Shown piece after piece: positions 1 to 8,565 of a stretch of DNA of 64,000 nucleotides (within the stretch, counting starts at the first letter, position 1; each line of letters starts with the position of its first letter). Position numbers and translations under genes: made by a program. The stretch is from Bacteroidota bacterium. GTDB lineage: Bacteria; Bacteroidota; Bacteroidia; Flavobacteriales; Weeksellaceae. The stretch spans positions 1 through 64,000 of the forward strand of contig JAEWIE010000041.1 of assembly GCA_023387375.1 (NCBI GenBank), in the 5' to 3' direction. A model generated the notes under the pieces. It was not told where the DNA came from. It made no database searches and saw only the letters and a program-made list of their open reading frames with translations.

Positions 1-102
1 CAAGAATTATTAGGGCATAGTGATATTAGAACAACCATGATTTACACTCATATTACGGATGTAGATAAGAAATCGACACCAAGTCCATTAGATTTTTTAT
101 AA
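1..102 (+). CDS. Tyrosine recombinase/integrase, C-terminal end only
   Basis: An open frame enters from the left edge and stops with TAA after 33 codons. It reads QELLGHSDIRTTMIYTHI and then ends in SPLDFL. The LLGH (catalytic His region) and IYTH (nucleophilic Tyr) boxes are the last two signature elements of lambda-type tyrosine recombinases, and an SPLDxL tail is common in Bacteroidota and integron-type members. The catalytic Arg boxes lie outside the window, so the specific family cannot be told. The gene points toward a tRNA-Ser gene 85 bp downstream, a common target of integrating elements. Confidence 0.85.
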   Translation, partial: QELLGHSDIRTTMIYTHITDVDKKSTPSPLDFL

Positions 103-116
103 CCTAAAATAAAAAA

Positions 117-148
117 CCCAACTTTACCTTTTTGGGTGTAAAATTGGG
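117..148 (+). terminator. Intrinsic terminator after the integrase
   Basis: Arms CCCAACTTTAC (117-127) and GTAAAATTGGG (138-148) pair over 11 bp with one mismatch around a 10-base loop, and T-rich sequence follows. It begins 14 bp after the integrase stop codon. Confidence 0.6.
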
Positions 149-186
149 TGTTTATCTTTTAACTGATTAATTACCAGTGTTTATTG

Positions 187-271
187 CGGAGAGAGAGGGA
201 TTCGAACCCCCGGACCTGTGACAGTCAACGGTTTTCAAGACCGCCGCATTCGACCACTCTGCCATCTCTCC
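187..271 (-). tRNA. tRNA-Ser (anticodon UGA)
   Basis: The minus strand gives a seven-pair acceptor stem (GGAGAGA with TCTCTCC), an anticodon loop CTTGAAA with anticodon TGA at 237-235, a long variable arm typical of class II tRNAs, and the GGTTCGAATCC T-arm. The discriminator is G, as expected for tRNA-Ser. CCA is not encoded; the next bases are CAA. It decodes UCA. Confidence 0.95.
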
Positions 272-301
272 AAAAAACGATTAATTTCGTTTTCAGTGGT
301 G

Positions 302-309
302 CAAATATA
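302..309 (-). promoter_or_regulatory. -7 box for tRNA-Ser
   Basis: The minus strand reads TATATTTG, a full match to TAnnTTTG, 30 bp upstream of the tRNA 5' end. Confidence 0.55.
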
Positions 310-380
310 AAGAGGTTTTCACTTTCATACAACTATTTTACAAAGAATTATTACAACATCCTTATAGTCAAGGTGAAAAA

Positions 381-743
381 TTAAGATTTGACAGTATACA
401 TACCTAAATACACAGCCAATATTCCCACTAACACACTTAATAGAACGTATAACAAGGCAATCGACATCTGTGAATTCTGCATGAGGCTAGTCGTTTCTGA
501 CGCAAAAGCAGAAAACGTCGTAAACCCTCCACAGAATCCTCCAATCAAAAAATATTTAGCACCTGGCTCTTTCAGAAAGAAAACGGAAAAAAGTCCAATC
601 AAGTAACACCCTATAATATTCACGGTAAAGGTTCCTAAGGGAAATGCCCCTACCGATCCTAATTTTGAAGTATAAGTGGATACTAGAAAGCGTAGAACGC
701 TTCCTAGTCCGCCGCCTAAAAATACGAGAACTAGACTTTTCAT
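381..743 (-). CDS. crcB: Fluoride efflux channel CrcB/Fluc
   Basis: This 120-residue protein has four hydrophobic segments and the family hallmarks: GGGLGSVLRF near residue 10, GTFTVNIIG near 38, and GGFCGGFTTFSAF near 70. CrcB/Fluc proteins form dual-topology dimers in the inner membrane that let fluoride out of the cell. The start ATG lies 6 bp after the trxB stop, so the two genes are probably cotranscribed. No fluoride riboswitch is visible upstream. Length is normal for the family. Confidence 0.93.
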   Translation of the reverse strand: MKSLVLVFLGGGLGSVLRFLVSTYTSKLGSVGAFPLGTFTVNIIGCYLIGLFSVFFLKEPGAKYFLIGGFCGGFTTFSAFASETTSLMQNSQMSIALLYVLLSVLVGILAVYLGMYTVKS

Positions 744-749
744 TCCTAC

Positions 750-1688
750 TTATTCTAATTCTGCAAGATATTTCTCCGCATCCATAGCCGCCATGCATCC
801 AGACCCCGCAGCCGTAATGGCTTGACGATAGATATGATCTTGTACATCACCCGCTGCAAAAACACCTGGTAAATTGGTACGACTTGATCCTTTTTCAGTC
901 ACAATATATCCGTTTTCGTCTGTCGTGATCTGATCTTTAAAGATCTCTGTATTGGGTTTATGCCCAATAGCAATAAAAATACCGTGCACCTCAATCTCTG
1001 AAGTTTCGTTCGTTTGATTATTGATAACTTTGGCTCTTTCCACTACTCCATTTTCCCCCTCAATTCCCACTAGTTCATGGAAATATTTCACTTCGATATT
1101 CGGTGTGTTATTCACGCGGTGAACCATCGCTTTAGAAGCTCTAAATTCTCCTTTTCTTACGAGCATGGTTACTTTGTTAGTTAATTTTGCTAAGTAAGTT
1201 GCTTCTTCCGCTGCGGTATCTCCACCTCCTACAACGATGACATCTTTTCCTTTGTAGAAAAAACCATCACAAGTAGCGCAGGCCGAAACTCCGCCCCCAG
1301 AATAAGTCTTCTCATCTTCTAGGCCTAAATATTTAGCTGTAGCCCCAGTAGAAATAATGACGGTTCTAGCTTTCAATTCTTTATTTCCAGCCCAAAGAGT
1401 ATGAATACCTCCTTTCTCAGTCGAAAACTCAGCTTTAGTAATCATTTCATAATGCACTTTGGTATCGAAACGCTCTGCCTGAGCTTGCAACTGAAGCATC
1501 ATTTCTGGTCCTGTAATTCCCTCAGGATACCCCGGGAAATTATCCACTTCTGTAGTGGTCGTTAACTGACCTCCAGGTTCAAGCCCCGTATAAAGTTCTG
1601 GTTTTAAATCCGCTCTCGCAGCGTAAATCGCAGCTGTATATCCTGAAGGGCCAGACCCTACAATAAGGCAGTCTAAAATGCTTTCCAT
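750..1688 (-). CDS. trxB: Thioredoxin reductase (NADPH)
   Basis: This 312-residue flavoprotein has an N-terminal FAD-binding GSGPSG at 11-16, the redox pair CATC at 137-140 followed by DGFF, a second nucleotide-binding motif GGGDTA at 154-159, and a C-terminal FAD motif GDVQD. It passes electrons from NADPH to thioredoxin in the cytoplasm. Length matches low-molecular-weight TrxB. crcB follows 6 bp downstream. No clear -7 box was found immediately upstream of the ATG. Confidence 0.95.
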   Translation of the reverse strand: MESILDCLIVGSGPSGYTAAIYAARADLKPELYTGLEPGGQLTTTTEVDNFPGYPEGITGPEMMLQLQAQAERFDTKVHYEMITKAEFSTEKGGIHTLWAGNKELKARTVIISTGATAKYLGLEDEKTYSGGGVSACATCDGFFYKGKDVIVVGGGDTAAEEATYLAKLTNKVTMLVRKGEFRASKAMVHRVNNTPNIEVKYFHELVGIEGENGVVERAKVINNQTNETSEIEVHGIFIAIGHKPNTEIFKDQITTDENGYIVTEKGSSRTNLPGVFAAGDVQDHIYRQAITAAGSGCMAAMDAEKYLAELE

Positions 1689-1837
1689 AAATATTTATCT
1701 AAGTTTATATAGGTTTACTTGCCCTAAAATTGGGCTCATTTTTAATTTTAAAGGCTCAAAAGTCGGATTATTATCTGACTTTTTAAAGCTTTAGCACATG
1801 AATTCTATCAATGATTCAAATTCAATAATTCATAAGC

Positions 1838-2872
1838 TTACAATTCGACCTTCACTTTGTCAACATTCAATATTTTGTATACCAGTTCACGAAGCAGTTC
1901 GCCTCGATCTACGGCGGCAGCCCCCACCCCTCTTTCTCTCATATGGTAATCCCGAATAATGGATATGACTCGAGTCGCTTGCTTTAAGTTATAACGAGAG
2001 GCTGCGTCCCGGATTTCGTTTAGGAAAAAAGGATGTGTAAGGCCCATCGTTTTCAAAACTTCCTGCTGAGGCATTCCTTTCATCGTATGAAAGAAGATAA
2101 TATTGCAAAAATAGCGGTAAAACAGCGTTATCGTTCCCCCACTGGATTTGGGAGATTTACTCATAAAATAAGCAATACGCAGTGCTTTTTCCTTATCTTT
2201 TAGTCCTAGCGCTTTTTGAAGTTCAAATGTATTAAACTCTTTGCTAATTCCTATATGGGTCTCTACTAGTTTTCCATCAAGAACTTGATTTTCCTTTAAA
2301 ATCAATTTGAGTTTCTCTAATTCAGATCGGATTCGAGAAAGATCGCTTCCTAGGTGATCTGCTAGAAGTGCTGGTATGGAAGGCTCCACGGAAATCCCAA
2401 GCTTTTTGCATTCACTCGCAATCCATGCTGCTAGTTGATATTCTTTAACTGGTTCGCTTAAGAAACTCATGGACTTTGACTTAAGCTTTTTCATAAACTT
2501 TTTGCGCTCGTCCATTTTCTTGTGCTTGTGGGCCAGTACAAGAACCGTTGTGGGAATTGGATTTTCTACATAGGAATTGAAAATTTCACTAGCTTTTTCG
2601 TCAAAGCGTAAGTCCTGCGCCTCTTTTACAATAATAAGATTATAGTCTCCCATCATCGGCATTTGCTGCGCAAAGGAAATAATTTGTGGAATGTTCGTTT
2701 CCTTCCCATAGAGTACAGTTTGCCCAAAGGCTTTTTCATCCTCTTGCAAAACCTCATTCTCTAACACGCTCACTACCAAATCAATAAAGTAAGGTTCTTC
2801 CCCATGGAAAAAATAGATCGGAAGAAGTTCTTTATTTTTAATATTTTTGATGAGTAAATCTAATTCTTTCAT
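1838..2872 (-). CDS. holA: DNA polymerase III delta subunit
   Basis: The 344-residue protein starting MKELDLLIKNIKN has the HolA N-terminal pattern PIYFFHGEEPYFID, where the nucleotide-binding loop sits in active AAA+ relatives, and the C-terminal collar-like region. It is the clamp-loader subunit that opens the beta sliding clamp. A longer frame begins 63 bp earlier, but MKEL fits the family and the upstream codons are not conserved-looking. The gene is divergent from the next one with almost no space between, so each promoter must lie within the other gene's 5' end. Confidence 0.88.
   Translation of the reverse strand: MKELDLLIKNIKNKELLPIYFFHGEEPYFIDLVVSVLENEVLQEDEKAFGQTVLYGKETNIPQIISFAQQMPMMGDYNLIIVKEAQDLRFDEKASEIFNSYVENPIPTTVLVLAHKHKKMDERKKFMKKLKSKSMSFLSEPVKEYQLAAWIASECKKLGISVEPSIPALLADHLGSDLSRIRSELEKLKLILKENQVLDGKLVETHIGISKEFNTFELQKALGLKDKEKALRIAYFMSKSPKSSGGTITLFYRYFCNIIFFHTMKGMPQQEVLKTMGLTHPFFLNEIRDAASRYNLKQATRVISIIRDYHMRERGVGAAAVDRGELLRELVYKILNVDKVKVEL
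2842..2849 (+). promoter_or_regulatory. -7 box for the HsdR_N-like gene
   Basis: TATTTTTG matches TAnnTTTG and lies inside the 5' end of holA on the other strand. Transcription would start near 2855, which rules against the in-frame ATG at 2850 and TTG at 2847 and supports a GTG start at 2877. Confidence 0.5.
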
Positions 2873-2876
2873 ACCT

Positions 2877-3311
2877 GTGCAAGTGCCAAAACTGAATTTT
2901 CCGAGGGACTTTGATTTTGCGATCCGTAGAGACAAAGATAAGTTTTTTATTTATGATTCAGTTCGCAAGACTACCCTTTTACTAACCCCAGAGGAATGGG
3001 TAAGACAGCATTGGATTCACTATTTCCTCCATGAGAAAGGTTACGCGCCTTCCTCCTTACTTAGCGAAAAAAAAATAACACTTAATGGTCTCACCAAAAG
3101 GTTAGATTTAGTCGTAACAGAGAAAACGCTTCCCAAAATTCTAATTGAATGCAAAGCTCCACATATACAGCTTTCACAAACGACCTTTGAACAAATTGCC
3201 CGTTACAATTCAGTGCTTAAGGCCGAAACAATCCTCTTAAGTAATGGGTTTACTCATCTACTGGCCAAAACCACGGAAAATGGGTATGAATTTATAAAAT
3301 TTGAATTTTAA
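2877..3311 (+). CDS. Stand-alone HsdR_N-type PD-(D/E)xK domain protein
   Basis: The protein has about 144 residues counted from GTG 2877; GTG 2883 is also possible. It contains VPKLNFP, a TPEEWVRQH segment near 37-45, and a nuclease-like core RLDLVV (Asp77) followed by ILIECKAP (Glu91, Lys93). This matches the N-terminal domain of type I restriction R subunits (HSDR_N_2 type), but no helicase domain, HsdM or HsdS is nearby. It is therefore an orphan nuclease-fold protein rather than part of a restriction system. Its place opposite holA suggests, without proving, a role in replication or repair. Confidence 0.75.
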   Translation: MQVPKLNFPRDFDFAIRRDKDKFFIYDSVRKTTLLLTPEEWVRQHWIHYFLHEKGYAPSSLLSEKKITLNGLTKRLDLVVTEKTLPKILIECKAPHIQLSQTTFEQIARYNSVLKAETILLSNGFTHLLAKTTENGYEFIKFEF

Positions 3312-3317
3312 TTCTTC

Positions 3318-4619
3318 ATGAACACTGTATATACAAGAAATAGATTTTTGTCCATCGTACCTCTTTTGGTCTTTGTCATTACTTTCCTTGGATTTGGAAT
3401 TTACAACCAGGATTTTTATGCCCTTCCTTCCCCACTGGCAGCACTAGTGGGTATTGTCGCGGCCTTTGTTCTTTTTAAAGGCACGATCCAAAATAAAATG
3501 GACACCTTCTTAAAAGGTTGCGGAGATGGACAAATTCTCACCATGTGTATTATCTATCTCCTTGCCGGCGCTTTTGCTGCTGTATCAAAAGCAGCAGGAA
3601 GTGTCGATAGCATCGTGAATTTAGGAATGACCTATATTTCTCCACAATATTTTGCAGCTGGTATTTTTGTGATTGCTTCCTTCCTATCGTTCGCCTCAGG
3701 AACTTCCGTAGGATCCATTGTAACGCTTGGTCCCATTGTGATTGAACTAGCGAGCAAGAGTGATTCACCCTTAGGCCTAGTAGGCGCCGCTCTACTGTGT
3801 GGAGCCATGTTTGGTGACAACCTTTCCATTATATCTGATACGACCATTGCAGCGACGCAAAGCTTAGGTTGTGACATGAAAGATAAATTTAGGGCCAATT
3901 TTAAACTCGCACTACCTGCTGCAATTCTTGCTTTAGGCTTTTTCATTTATGCGGGCCGAAATGGATCACCAAGCCCTATCGAGAATTCAAATTTACATTT
4001 TGATCTTCTATTAATTTTACCCTATTTACTTGTCATTGCGCTCGCACTTAAGGGTGTCAATGTCTTTGTCACCTTATTTTTAGGACTACTCTCTGCGGCG
4101 ATTCTAGGACTCTGGAACTCAAGCTTTGATTTTTTAACTCTAAGCAAAACTACCTATGAGGGTTTTACCGATATGTCTGAAATCTTTTATCTTTCTCTTT
4201 TAACAGGAGGTCTTGCCGCTCTTGTAGAAAAAGCAGGAGGCATTCAGTACATACTAAGCGCAATCAATAGACTCATCTATAATAAAAAGAGCGCTTCCCT
4301 TGGAATTGGAGCACTAGTTGGTGCTACGAATCTTTGTGTTGCAAACAACACGATCGCGATTTTGATTTCGGGAAAAGTGGCCAAGGAAATAAATGACAAA
4401 TATGAGTTAGAAGCTAAAAATTCAGCCTCTATCCTCGATATATTTGCTTGCTATATTCAAGGAGTTATTCCTTATGGAGCGCAGATACTCATCCTCATCT
4501 CATTAAGTGGTTTTAAGATTGAGTATGTCGATCTTCTCTTAAATTCATATTATCTTCACTTACTACTTCTATTCACCCTTGGTTTTATTTTCTTGAAAAA
4601 GAAAAAGGACTTAGCTTAA
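3318..4619 (+). CDS. nhaC: Na+/H+ antiporter, NhaC family
   Basis: The 433-residue membrane protein has about 11 hydrophobic segments and the NhaC/ion-transporter signatures SFASGTSVGSIVTLGP (near 123) and GAMFGDNLSIISDTTIAATQ (near 163). A second GATNLCVANNTIAI repeat-like half lies near 335. It should exchange sodium for protons across the inner membrane. It follows the HsdR_N-like gene by 6 bp and converges on the sulfur locus. No hairpin terminator is evident in the 51-bp gap downstream. Confidence 0.85.
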   Translation: MNTVYTRNRFLSIVPLLVFVITFLGFGIYNQDFYALPSPLAALVGIVAAFVLFKGTIQNKMDTFLKGCGDGQILTMCIIYLLAGAFAAVSKAAGSVDSIVNLGMTYISPQYFAAGIFVIASFLSFASGTSVGSIVTLGPIVIELASKSDSPLGLVGAALLCGAMFGDNLSIISDTTIAATQSLGCDMKDKFRANFKLALPAAILALGFFIYAGRNGSPSPIENSNLHFDLLLILPYLLVIALALKGVNVFVTLFLGLLSAAILGLWNSSFDFLTLSKTTYEGFTDMSEIFYLSLLTGGLAALVEKAGGIQYILSAINRLIYNKKSASLGIGALVGATNLCVANNTIAILISGKVAKEINDKYELEAKNSASILDIFACYIQGVIPYGAQILILISLSGFKIEYVDLLLNSYYLHLLLLFTLGFIFLKKKKDLA

Positions 4620-4670
4620 ATTAGCAATTAAGAAGTAGGTTTCAAGAATTAAAATTGAGTCAGGACTGAA

Positions 4671-5171
4671 TTAATGAGGTAGTTTCTCTCTGAAATATCC
4701 GTATACCCAAGTTCCTGCAACGGCGCTCAAAAGCGTGACGATAATAACGGTGGCTCCAGTCCCAATCTGGGCAAACAACGGGCCTGGACAAGCTCCCGTG
4801 GTCGCCCAGCCCAAACCGAAAATCAGTCCGCCGTAGATCTGACCTTTATTGAATTTCTTGGGATGAAATTCTATTTTTTCTCCATAAATGGTTTTGATAT
4901 TGAATTTCTTGATTAGCCCTATGGAAAGCATCCCTATCGCTATGGCACTTCCTATAACCCCGTACATATGGAACGATTGCAATCGAAACATTTCCTGTAT
5001 GCGAAACCAACTTATTACCTCGGCTTTTACGAATACGATTCCAAATAGGATACCTAGTACGAGATATTTTAGGTTATAATACCATTTGTGCTCTAAGGAG
5101 CTTTCGTTTACGCACATGGCATCTAGCTCTCGAAGCTCTCGCTCTTTCTCTGACTCTATCATTTGTCGCAT
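4671..5171 (-). CDS. YeeE/YedE-like transporter half (DUF6691 type)
   Basis: The 166-residue protein has a charged N-terminus (ESEKERELRELD) and four hydrophobic segments. The motif FGLGWATTGACPGPLF near 128 corresponds to the C-terminal repeat of YeeE/YedE sulfur-compound transporters, where the conserved Cys of GxCPG takes part in passing the substrate. It starts 10 bp after the preceding YeeE-like gene. The two look like the split halves of one thiosulfate or sulfur-species transporter. The substrate is inferred from context. Confidence 0.78.
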   Translation of the reverse strand: MRQMIESEKERELRELDAMCVNESSLEHKWYYNLKYLVLGILFGIVFVKAEVISWFRIQEMFRLQSFHMYGVIGSAIAIGMLSIGLIKKFNIKTIYGEKIEFHPKKFNKGQIYGGLIFGLGWATTGACPGPLFAQIGTGATVIIVTLLSAVAGTWVYGYFREKLPH

Positions 5172-5181
5172 TTCTATTTTT

Positions 5182-5745
5182 TTAAAGTGAAAGAATAACA
5201 GGCAAAATCAAATTCGCCATAATAAAGCCTCCAATCATAAAGCAAACGGTTGCAATTAGAGAAGGCAATTGAAGGTTAGAAAGGCCCATAATGGCGTGTC
5301 CACTTGTACATCCCCCTGCGTAGCGCGTTCCAAATCCTACTAAAAAACCACCGACAACCATGAGCAAAAATCCTTTCAATGAAAAGAGAGATTGCCAGCT
5401 CATGATTTCACTAGGAACCAAACTTTTATAGTCTGTGATGCCGTAGCCCGCAAGTTCTGATACTAATTTTGGACTCACTTCGATTGGATTGGGGTTTGAC
5501 AAAAGACTGATGGCAATCACTCCTCCTAGGAATATTCCGAATACAAACAATAAATTCCATACTTCTTTTCTCCAATTGTATTTGAAAAAGGGGATATTCA
5601 AAGGCATGCACGACGCGCAGATATGCCGTAGTGATGAGCTGATCCCAAAGGATTTATTTCCTAAAATCAATAGTGTAGGTACGGTTAAACCAATTAAGGG
5701 CCCAGCCACATACCAAGGCCAGGGTTGTTTTATAAATTCTATCAT
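5182..5745 (-). CDS. YeeE/YedE family sulfur transport protein
   Basis: The 187-residue protein with about five hydrophobic segments carries the hallmark GFGTRYAGGCTSGHAIMG near residue 140 and a Cys pair in RHICASC near 43. In TsuA/YeeE, cysteines at equivalent places carry thiosulfate through the membrane. It is half the length of single-chain YeeE and is followed at 10 bp by its partner half. It lies 39 bp downstream of the small rhodanese gene in the sulfide-oxidation operon, so import or export of thiosulfate or sulfane sulfur is likely. Confidence 0.83.
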   Translation of the reverse strand: MIEFIKQPWPWYVAGPLIGLTVPTLLILGNKSFGISSSLRHICASCMPLNIPFFKYNWRKEVWNLLFVFGIFLGGVIAISLLSNPNPIEVSPKLVSELAGYGITDYKSLVPSEIMSWQSLFSLKGFLLMVVGGFLVGFGTRYAGGCTSGHAIMGLSNLQLPSLIATVCFMIGGFIMANLILPVILSL

Positions 5746-5784
5746 TTTTCGTTTTTAAATCTCAATAGATTCCACAATTTCATC

Positions 5785-6105
5785 TTAACTTAATGATTTT
5801 ACGACTTTGTTTACATTTTGCCACGATCCGCCGTTAATAACCGTCCGAATTCCTCTGCTTTCCAAAATGCGTTTTGCTTGACTGCTTCTGTGTCCACTTC
5901 TGCAAAAGACAACGATAGGATTCTTGCCGCTGAATTTTGAGAGTTGATCTCGAATTTTATCCAGCGGAATATTCACGGCCACTTTTACGCTGCCTTGAGA
6001 AAATTCGTTCGGCGTACGAACATCAACTAAAAAAGCGCCTGCTTTGATTGCTTCTGTTAATTGGCTATTCTCTGTTTTGCCAAATAAGAATGAAAAAAGA
6101 TCCAT
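5785..6105 (-). CDS. Single-domain rhodanese (sulfurtransferase)
   Basis: The 106-residue protein is one rhodanese domain. It has VDVRTPNEFSQGSV near 28 and the active-site loop VVFCRSGHRSS near 66, whose Cys would carry persulfide sulfur. No signal peptide is seen, so it should be cytoplasmic. It sits between the persulfide dioxygenase gene (22 bp upstream) and the YeeE half-transporter. A role in handing sulfane sulfur to or from the dioxygenase and transporter is inferred from that order. Confidence 0.9.
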   Translation of the reverse strand: MDLFSFLFGKTENSQLTEAIKAGAFLVDVRTPNEFSQGSVKVAVNIPLDKIRDQLSKFSGKNPIVVFCRSGHRSSQAKRILESRGIRTVINGGSWQNVNKVVKSLS

Positions 6106-6127
6106 AACTATCTATTTTAAAAGAGTT

Positions 6128-7546
6128 TTAAATGTTTGCGCAAGAACCTTCCTTGCATTCAATTGTTTTAGCTTCCGCAGCTTTCCATTCGTGGAATCCA
6201 CCTGAAAAATTCTTGACATTTTCAAATCCGTTTTTGGCAAGAATAGAATATGCAAGCGCGGCACGGTCTCCCGCCTGACAGTAAATAACAACCTCCTTAT
6301 CCTTACTAATTTTATCCAGGTTTTCGTCCAATGTACCCACAAAAGCATGAATAGCCCCCTCTATGTGTCCCGCTTCGTATTCACTCTCTCCTCGAACATC
6401 TACAATCTGAACTTCTCCATTGGAAATGTAGGATTTAAACTCATTAAGAGAAATCACATCGGCCTTTTCAAGTGGCAATCCCAAATTATCTACCTGGTCC
6501 ACGTATCCAAAAATATTGTCTAGCCCAATTCGCATTAGTTTGCGAGTTAAATCCTCGATCTGATGATCCCCGCATACGAGCATAAACTGCTGCTGATAAT
6601 CCAGTAACCAACCATTCCAGGTCGAAAAAGAATTGTTGCCCTGAATGTTTAGGCTACCTGAAATAAACCCGTTAGCAAAATCCTTTTTATCTCTCGCATC
6701 GATGACTTTTAGGCCCTTGTCGTACGCATCCAAAAATTCGTCTTTGGATAATTTTGGATGCTTAGGCACTTTTACTAGTAAGCGGCGCTCTACTTTGTTT
6801 AAATGCTTCATAGTCGCAAAGTATTTAGGGGGCTCTGGTTGATCTGCGAGTAGGTAACTCGTAAACCCCTGTTCATCCTCACCATATTGAAATGCCCAAT
6901 TGCGAATTTTTTCATACCCCACGGTAGAACTAGGTACAGATCCCAGAGCCTTGCCACAAGCCGAACCGGCACCATGAGCTGACCACAGCTGAACGTAGTC
7001 AGGCAATGTTTCAAATTTTTTCAAGGATTGAAACATTTGTTTGGCTCCAATTTCTTTTGTGCCGATAAGCCCTGCTGCTTTTTCGAGAAGATCGGGACGA
7101 CCCACATCTCCAACGAATACAAAATCTCCTGTAAAGACCATAACAGGACTATTGCTTGCCGGATGATCGTTTAACAAAAAGCTGATACTTTCGGGGGTAT
7201 GTCCTGGTGTGTGCATCACTTCCAAGGAAAGATTCCCAACTTGAATCACATCTCCCTCTTTTACTCCTTTGTTTGGGAACTCATACCTCCACTCTTCCCC
7301 TCCCTCCGTGGATAGATACATGGTAGCTCCTGTGACGGCCGATAGTTCTCTCGAACCGCATAGAAAATCGGCATGAATATGCGTTTCGGTAATGTGCGTA
7401 ATGCGAAGATTGTTTTGCTTCGCAATATCCAGATAGACATCTATATCTCTTTGCGCATCGATCACGATCGCTTCTCCCGTAGCTTGACAGCCTACTAAGT
7501 AGCTACTATGAGCTAAACTCTTATCATAAACGTGTTGAAAAAACAT
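6128..7546 (-). CDS. Persulfide dioxygenase-rhodanese fusion (MBL fold)
   Basis: The 472-residue protein begins with a metallo-beta-lactamase domain (1 to about 250) bearing THIHADF, HTPGHTPES and FVGDVGRPDLL, the ETHE1-type iron-site pattern. Two rhodanese-like domains follow (about 265-355 and 370-465). The last has the active-site loop YCQAGDRA; the first has a Cys in LVCGDH but a less typical loop. Such proteins oxidise glutathione- or low-molecular-weight persulfides to sulfite and shuttle sulfur to thiosulfate. It ends with CKEGSC, two further cysteines. Its promoter carries the site shared with the TauE gene. Confidence 0.9.
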   Translation of the reverse strand: MFFQHVYDKSLAHSSYLVGCQATGEAIVIDAQRDIDVYLDIAKQNNLRITHITETHIHADFLCGSRELSAVTGATMYLSTEGGEEWRYEFPNKGVKEGDVIQVGNLSLEVMHTPGHTPESISFLLNDHPASNSPVMVFTGDFVFVGDVGRPDLLEKAAGLIGTKEIGAKQMFQSLKKFETLPDYVQLWSAHGAGSACGKALGSVPSSTVGYEKIRNWAFQYGEDEQGFTSYLLADQPEPPKYFATMKHLNKVERRLLVKVPKHPKLSKDEFLDAYDKGLKVIDARDKKDFANGFISGSLNIQGNNSFSTWNGWLLDYQQQFMLVCGDHQIEDLTRKLMRIGLDNIFGYVDQVDNLGLPLEKADVISLNEFKSYISNGEVQIVDVRGESEYEAGHIEGAIHAFVGTLDENLDKISKDKEVVIYCQAGDRAALAYSILAKNGFENVKNFSGGFHEWKAAEAKTIECKEGSCANI

Positions 7547-7587
7547 TCTATTCTATTTTTATTCGTTAATTATTCTTTTTGATACTG

Positions 7588-7635
7588 CAAATATGCGCCA
7601 TACTTTTATCCTCAACAGCTACTTTTGTTACATTA
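7588..7635 (-). promoter_or_regulatory. Promoter and shared 21-bp site upstream of the persulfide dioxygenase gene
   Basis: On the minus strand TAATGTAAC, one base, AAAGTAGCTGT (7635-7615) lies exactly 19 bp before a weak -7 box CATATTTG (7595-7588). The same arrangement occurs at 8613-8566. The predicted transcription start is about 40 bp after the site centre, the position used by class II CRP/FNR activation. In this copy the flanks also form CAGCTA...TAGCTG. Confidence 0.7.
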
Positions 7636-7749
7636 GCTGATTTGGGCTTTGAAAGTATTCTCTATTTCGTCCACACAACCCTATCATCGATCCTTTCTGA
7701 ACTAGCCCGCTCTATATCTAGACATCATTCTGACTTAGGATTGCTACTT

Positions 7750-8544
7750 CTAAATTAAGGTCTGTCTAATCAGGATGTAAATTCCCATAACCAATACAAA
7801 CCAACCAAAAGCAGGTTTAAGCTTTTCCCCATTAATTTTCTTGGAAAGCTGCATGCCTATAAATATTCCAACCAGAGCAAATCCAGTTACTTTTAATAGA
7901 AAAACCCAATCCATTAACTCCACTCCACTTTCCCCTAAAAAACCAATCAGTGATTTTGCTGCAATAATGACAAGTGAGGTTCCCACAGCTTCTTTCATAG
8001 GGAGTTTGCTAAGTAAAACAAGGGCAGGGATAATCAAGAACCCGCCGCCCGCGCCTACAAGTCCCGTCAGCATTCCAACCCCTGCACCTTCTAATAGAAT
8101 TAACGGATAATTGAACTCTTGTTTTTCCAATGCATTTGAAATCTCCCTACTGTCTTTTTTTATCATACTATAGGAGGCAAAAATCATCAAAAGGGCAAAG
8201 AGTAGCATGAGTAAAACGCTTTTGGTCACGGTAAAATTTCCAATCGAAAAAATCTCCTGGGGCAACGCGGGAACAATGTAAGACCTCGTGAGAAAAACAG
8301 AAACAATCGAAGGAATGCCGAATACCACAGCTGTTTTTAGGTTAACCAGAGCTTTTTTGAAGTAAGAAAAAGAGCCGGCTACACTTGTGGTACCGACTAT
8401 AAAAAGCGAATAGGCAGTAGCTAGAACTGCGTCGATACGAAATAAATACACCAAAACGGGAACGGTAAGAATACTTCCACCTCCTCCAATAAGGCCCAAC
8501 GATATTCCGATAAAAATAGAGGCTAAATAACCTAATGTATCCAT
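7750..8544 (-). CDS. TauE/SafE family sulfite or sulfur-compound exporter
   Basis: The 264-residue membrane protein has about eight hydrophobic segments and two copies of the family repeat. One is GLIGGGGSILTVPVLVY near 18 and the other GLVGAGGGFLIIPALVLL near 160. TauE/SafE proteins are proposed exporters of sulfite or organosulfonates. Beside a persulfide dioxygenase that releases sulfite, sulfite export is the natural reading. It is preceded by the Crp/Fnr regulator gene, with its own promoter in the 61-bp gap and extending into the end of that gene. Confidence 0.87.
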   Translation of the reverse strand: MDTLGYLASIFIGISLGLIGGGGSILTVPVLVYLFRIDAVLATAYSLFIVGTTSVAGSFSYFKKALVNLKTAVVFGIPSIVSVFLTRSYIVPALPQEIFSIGNFTVTKSVLLMLLFALLMIFASYSMIKKDSREISNALEKQEFNYPLILLEGAGVGMLTGLVGAGGGFLIIPALVLLSKLPMKEAVGTSLVIIAAKSLIGFLGESGVELMDWVFLLKVTGFALVGIFIGMQLSKKINGEKLKPAFGWFVLVMGIYILIRQTLI

Positions 8545-8565
8545 CTGTTTTTAAGTTTGATCGTG

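Noticed and set aside
184..384. 66-residue plus-strand open frame
   Set aside because: It runs antisense through tRNA-Ser and has no family features.
2877..3311. Type I restriction system
   Set aside because: Only the HsdR N-terminal domain is present; no helicase, HsdM or HsdS.
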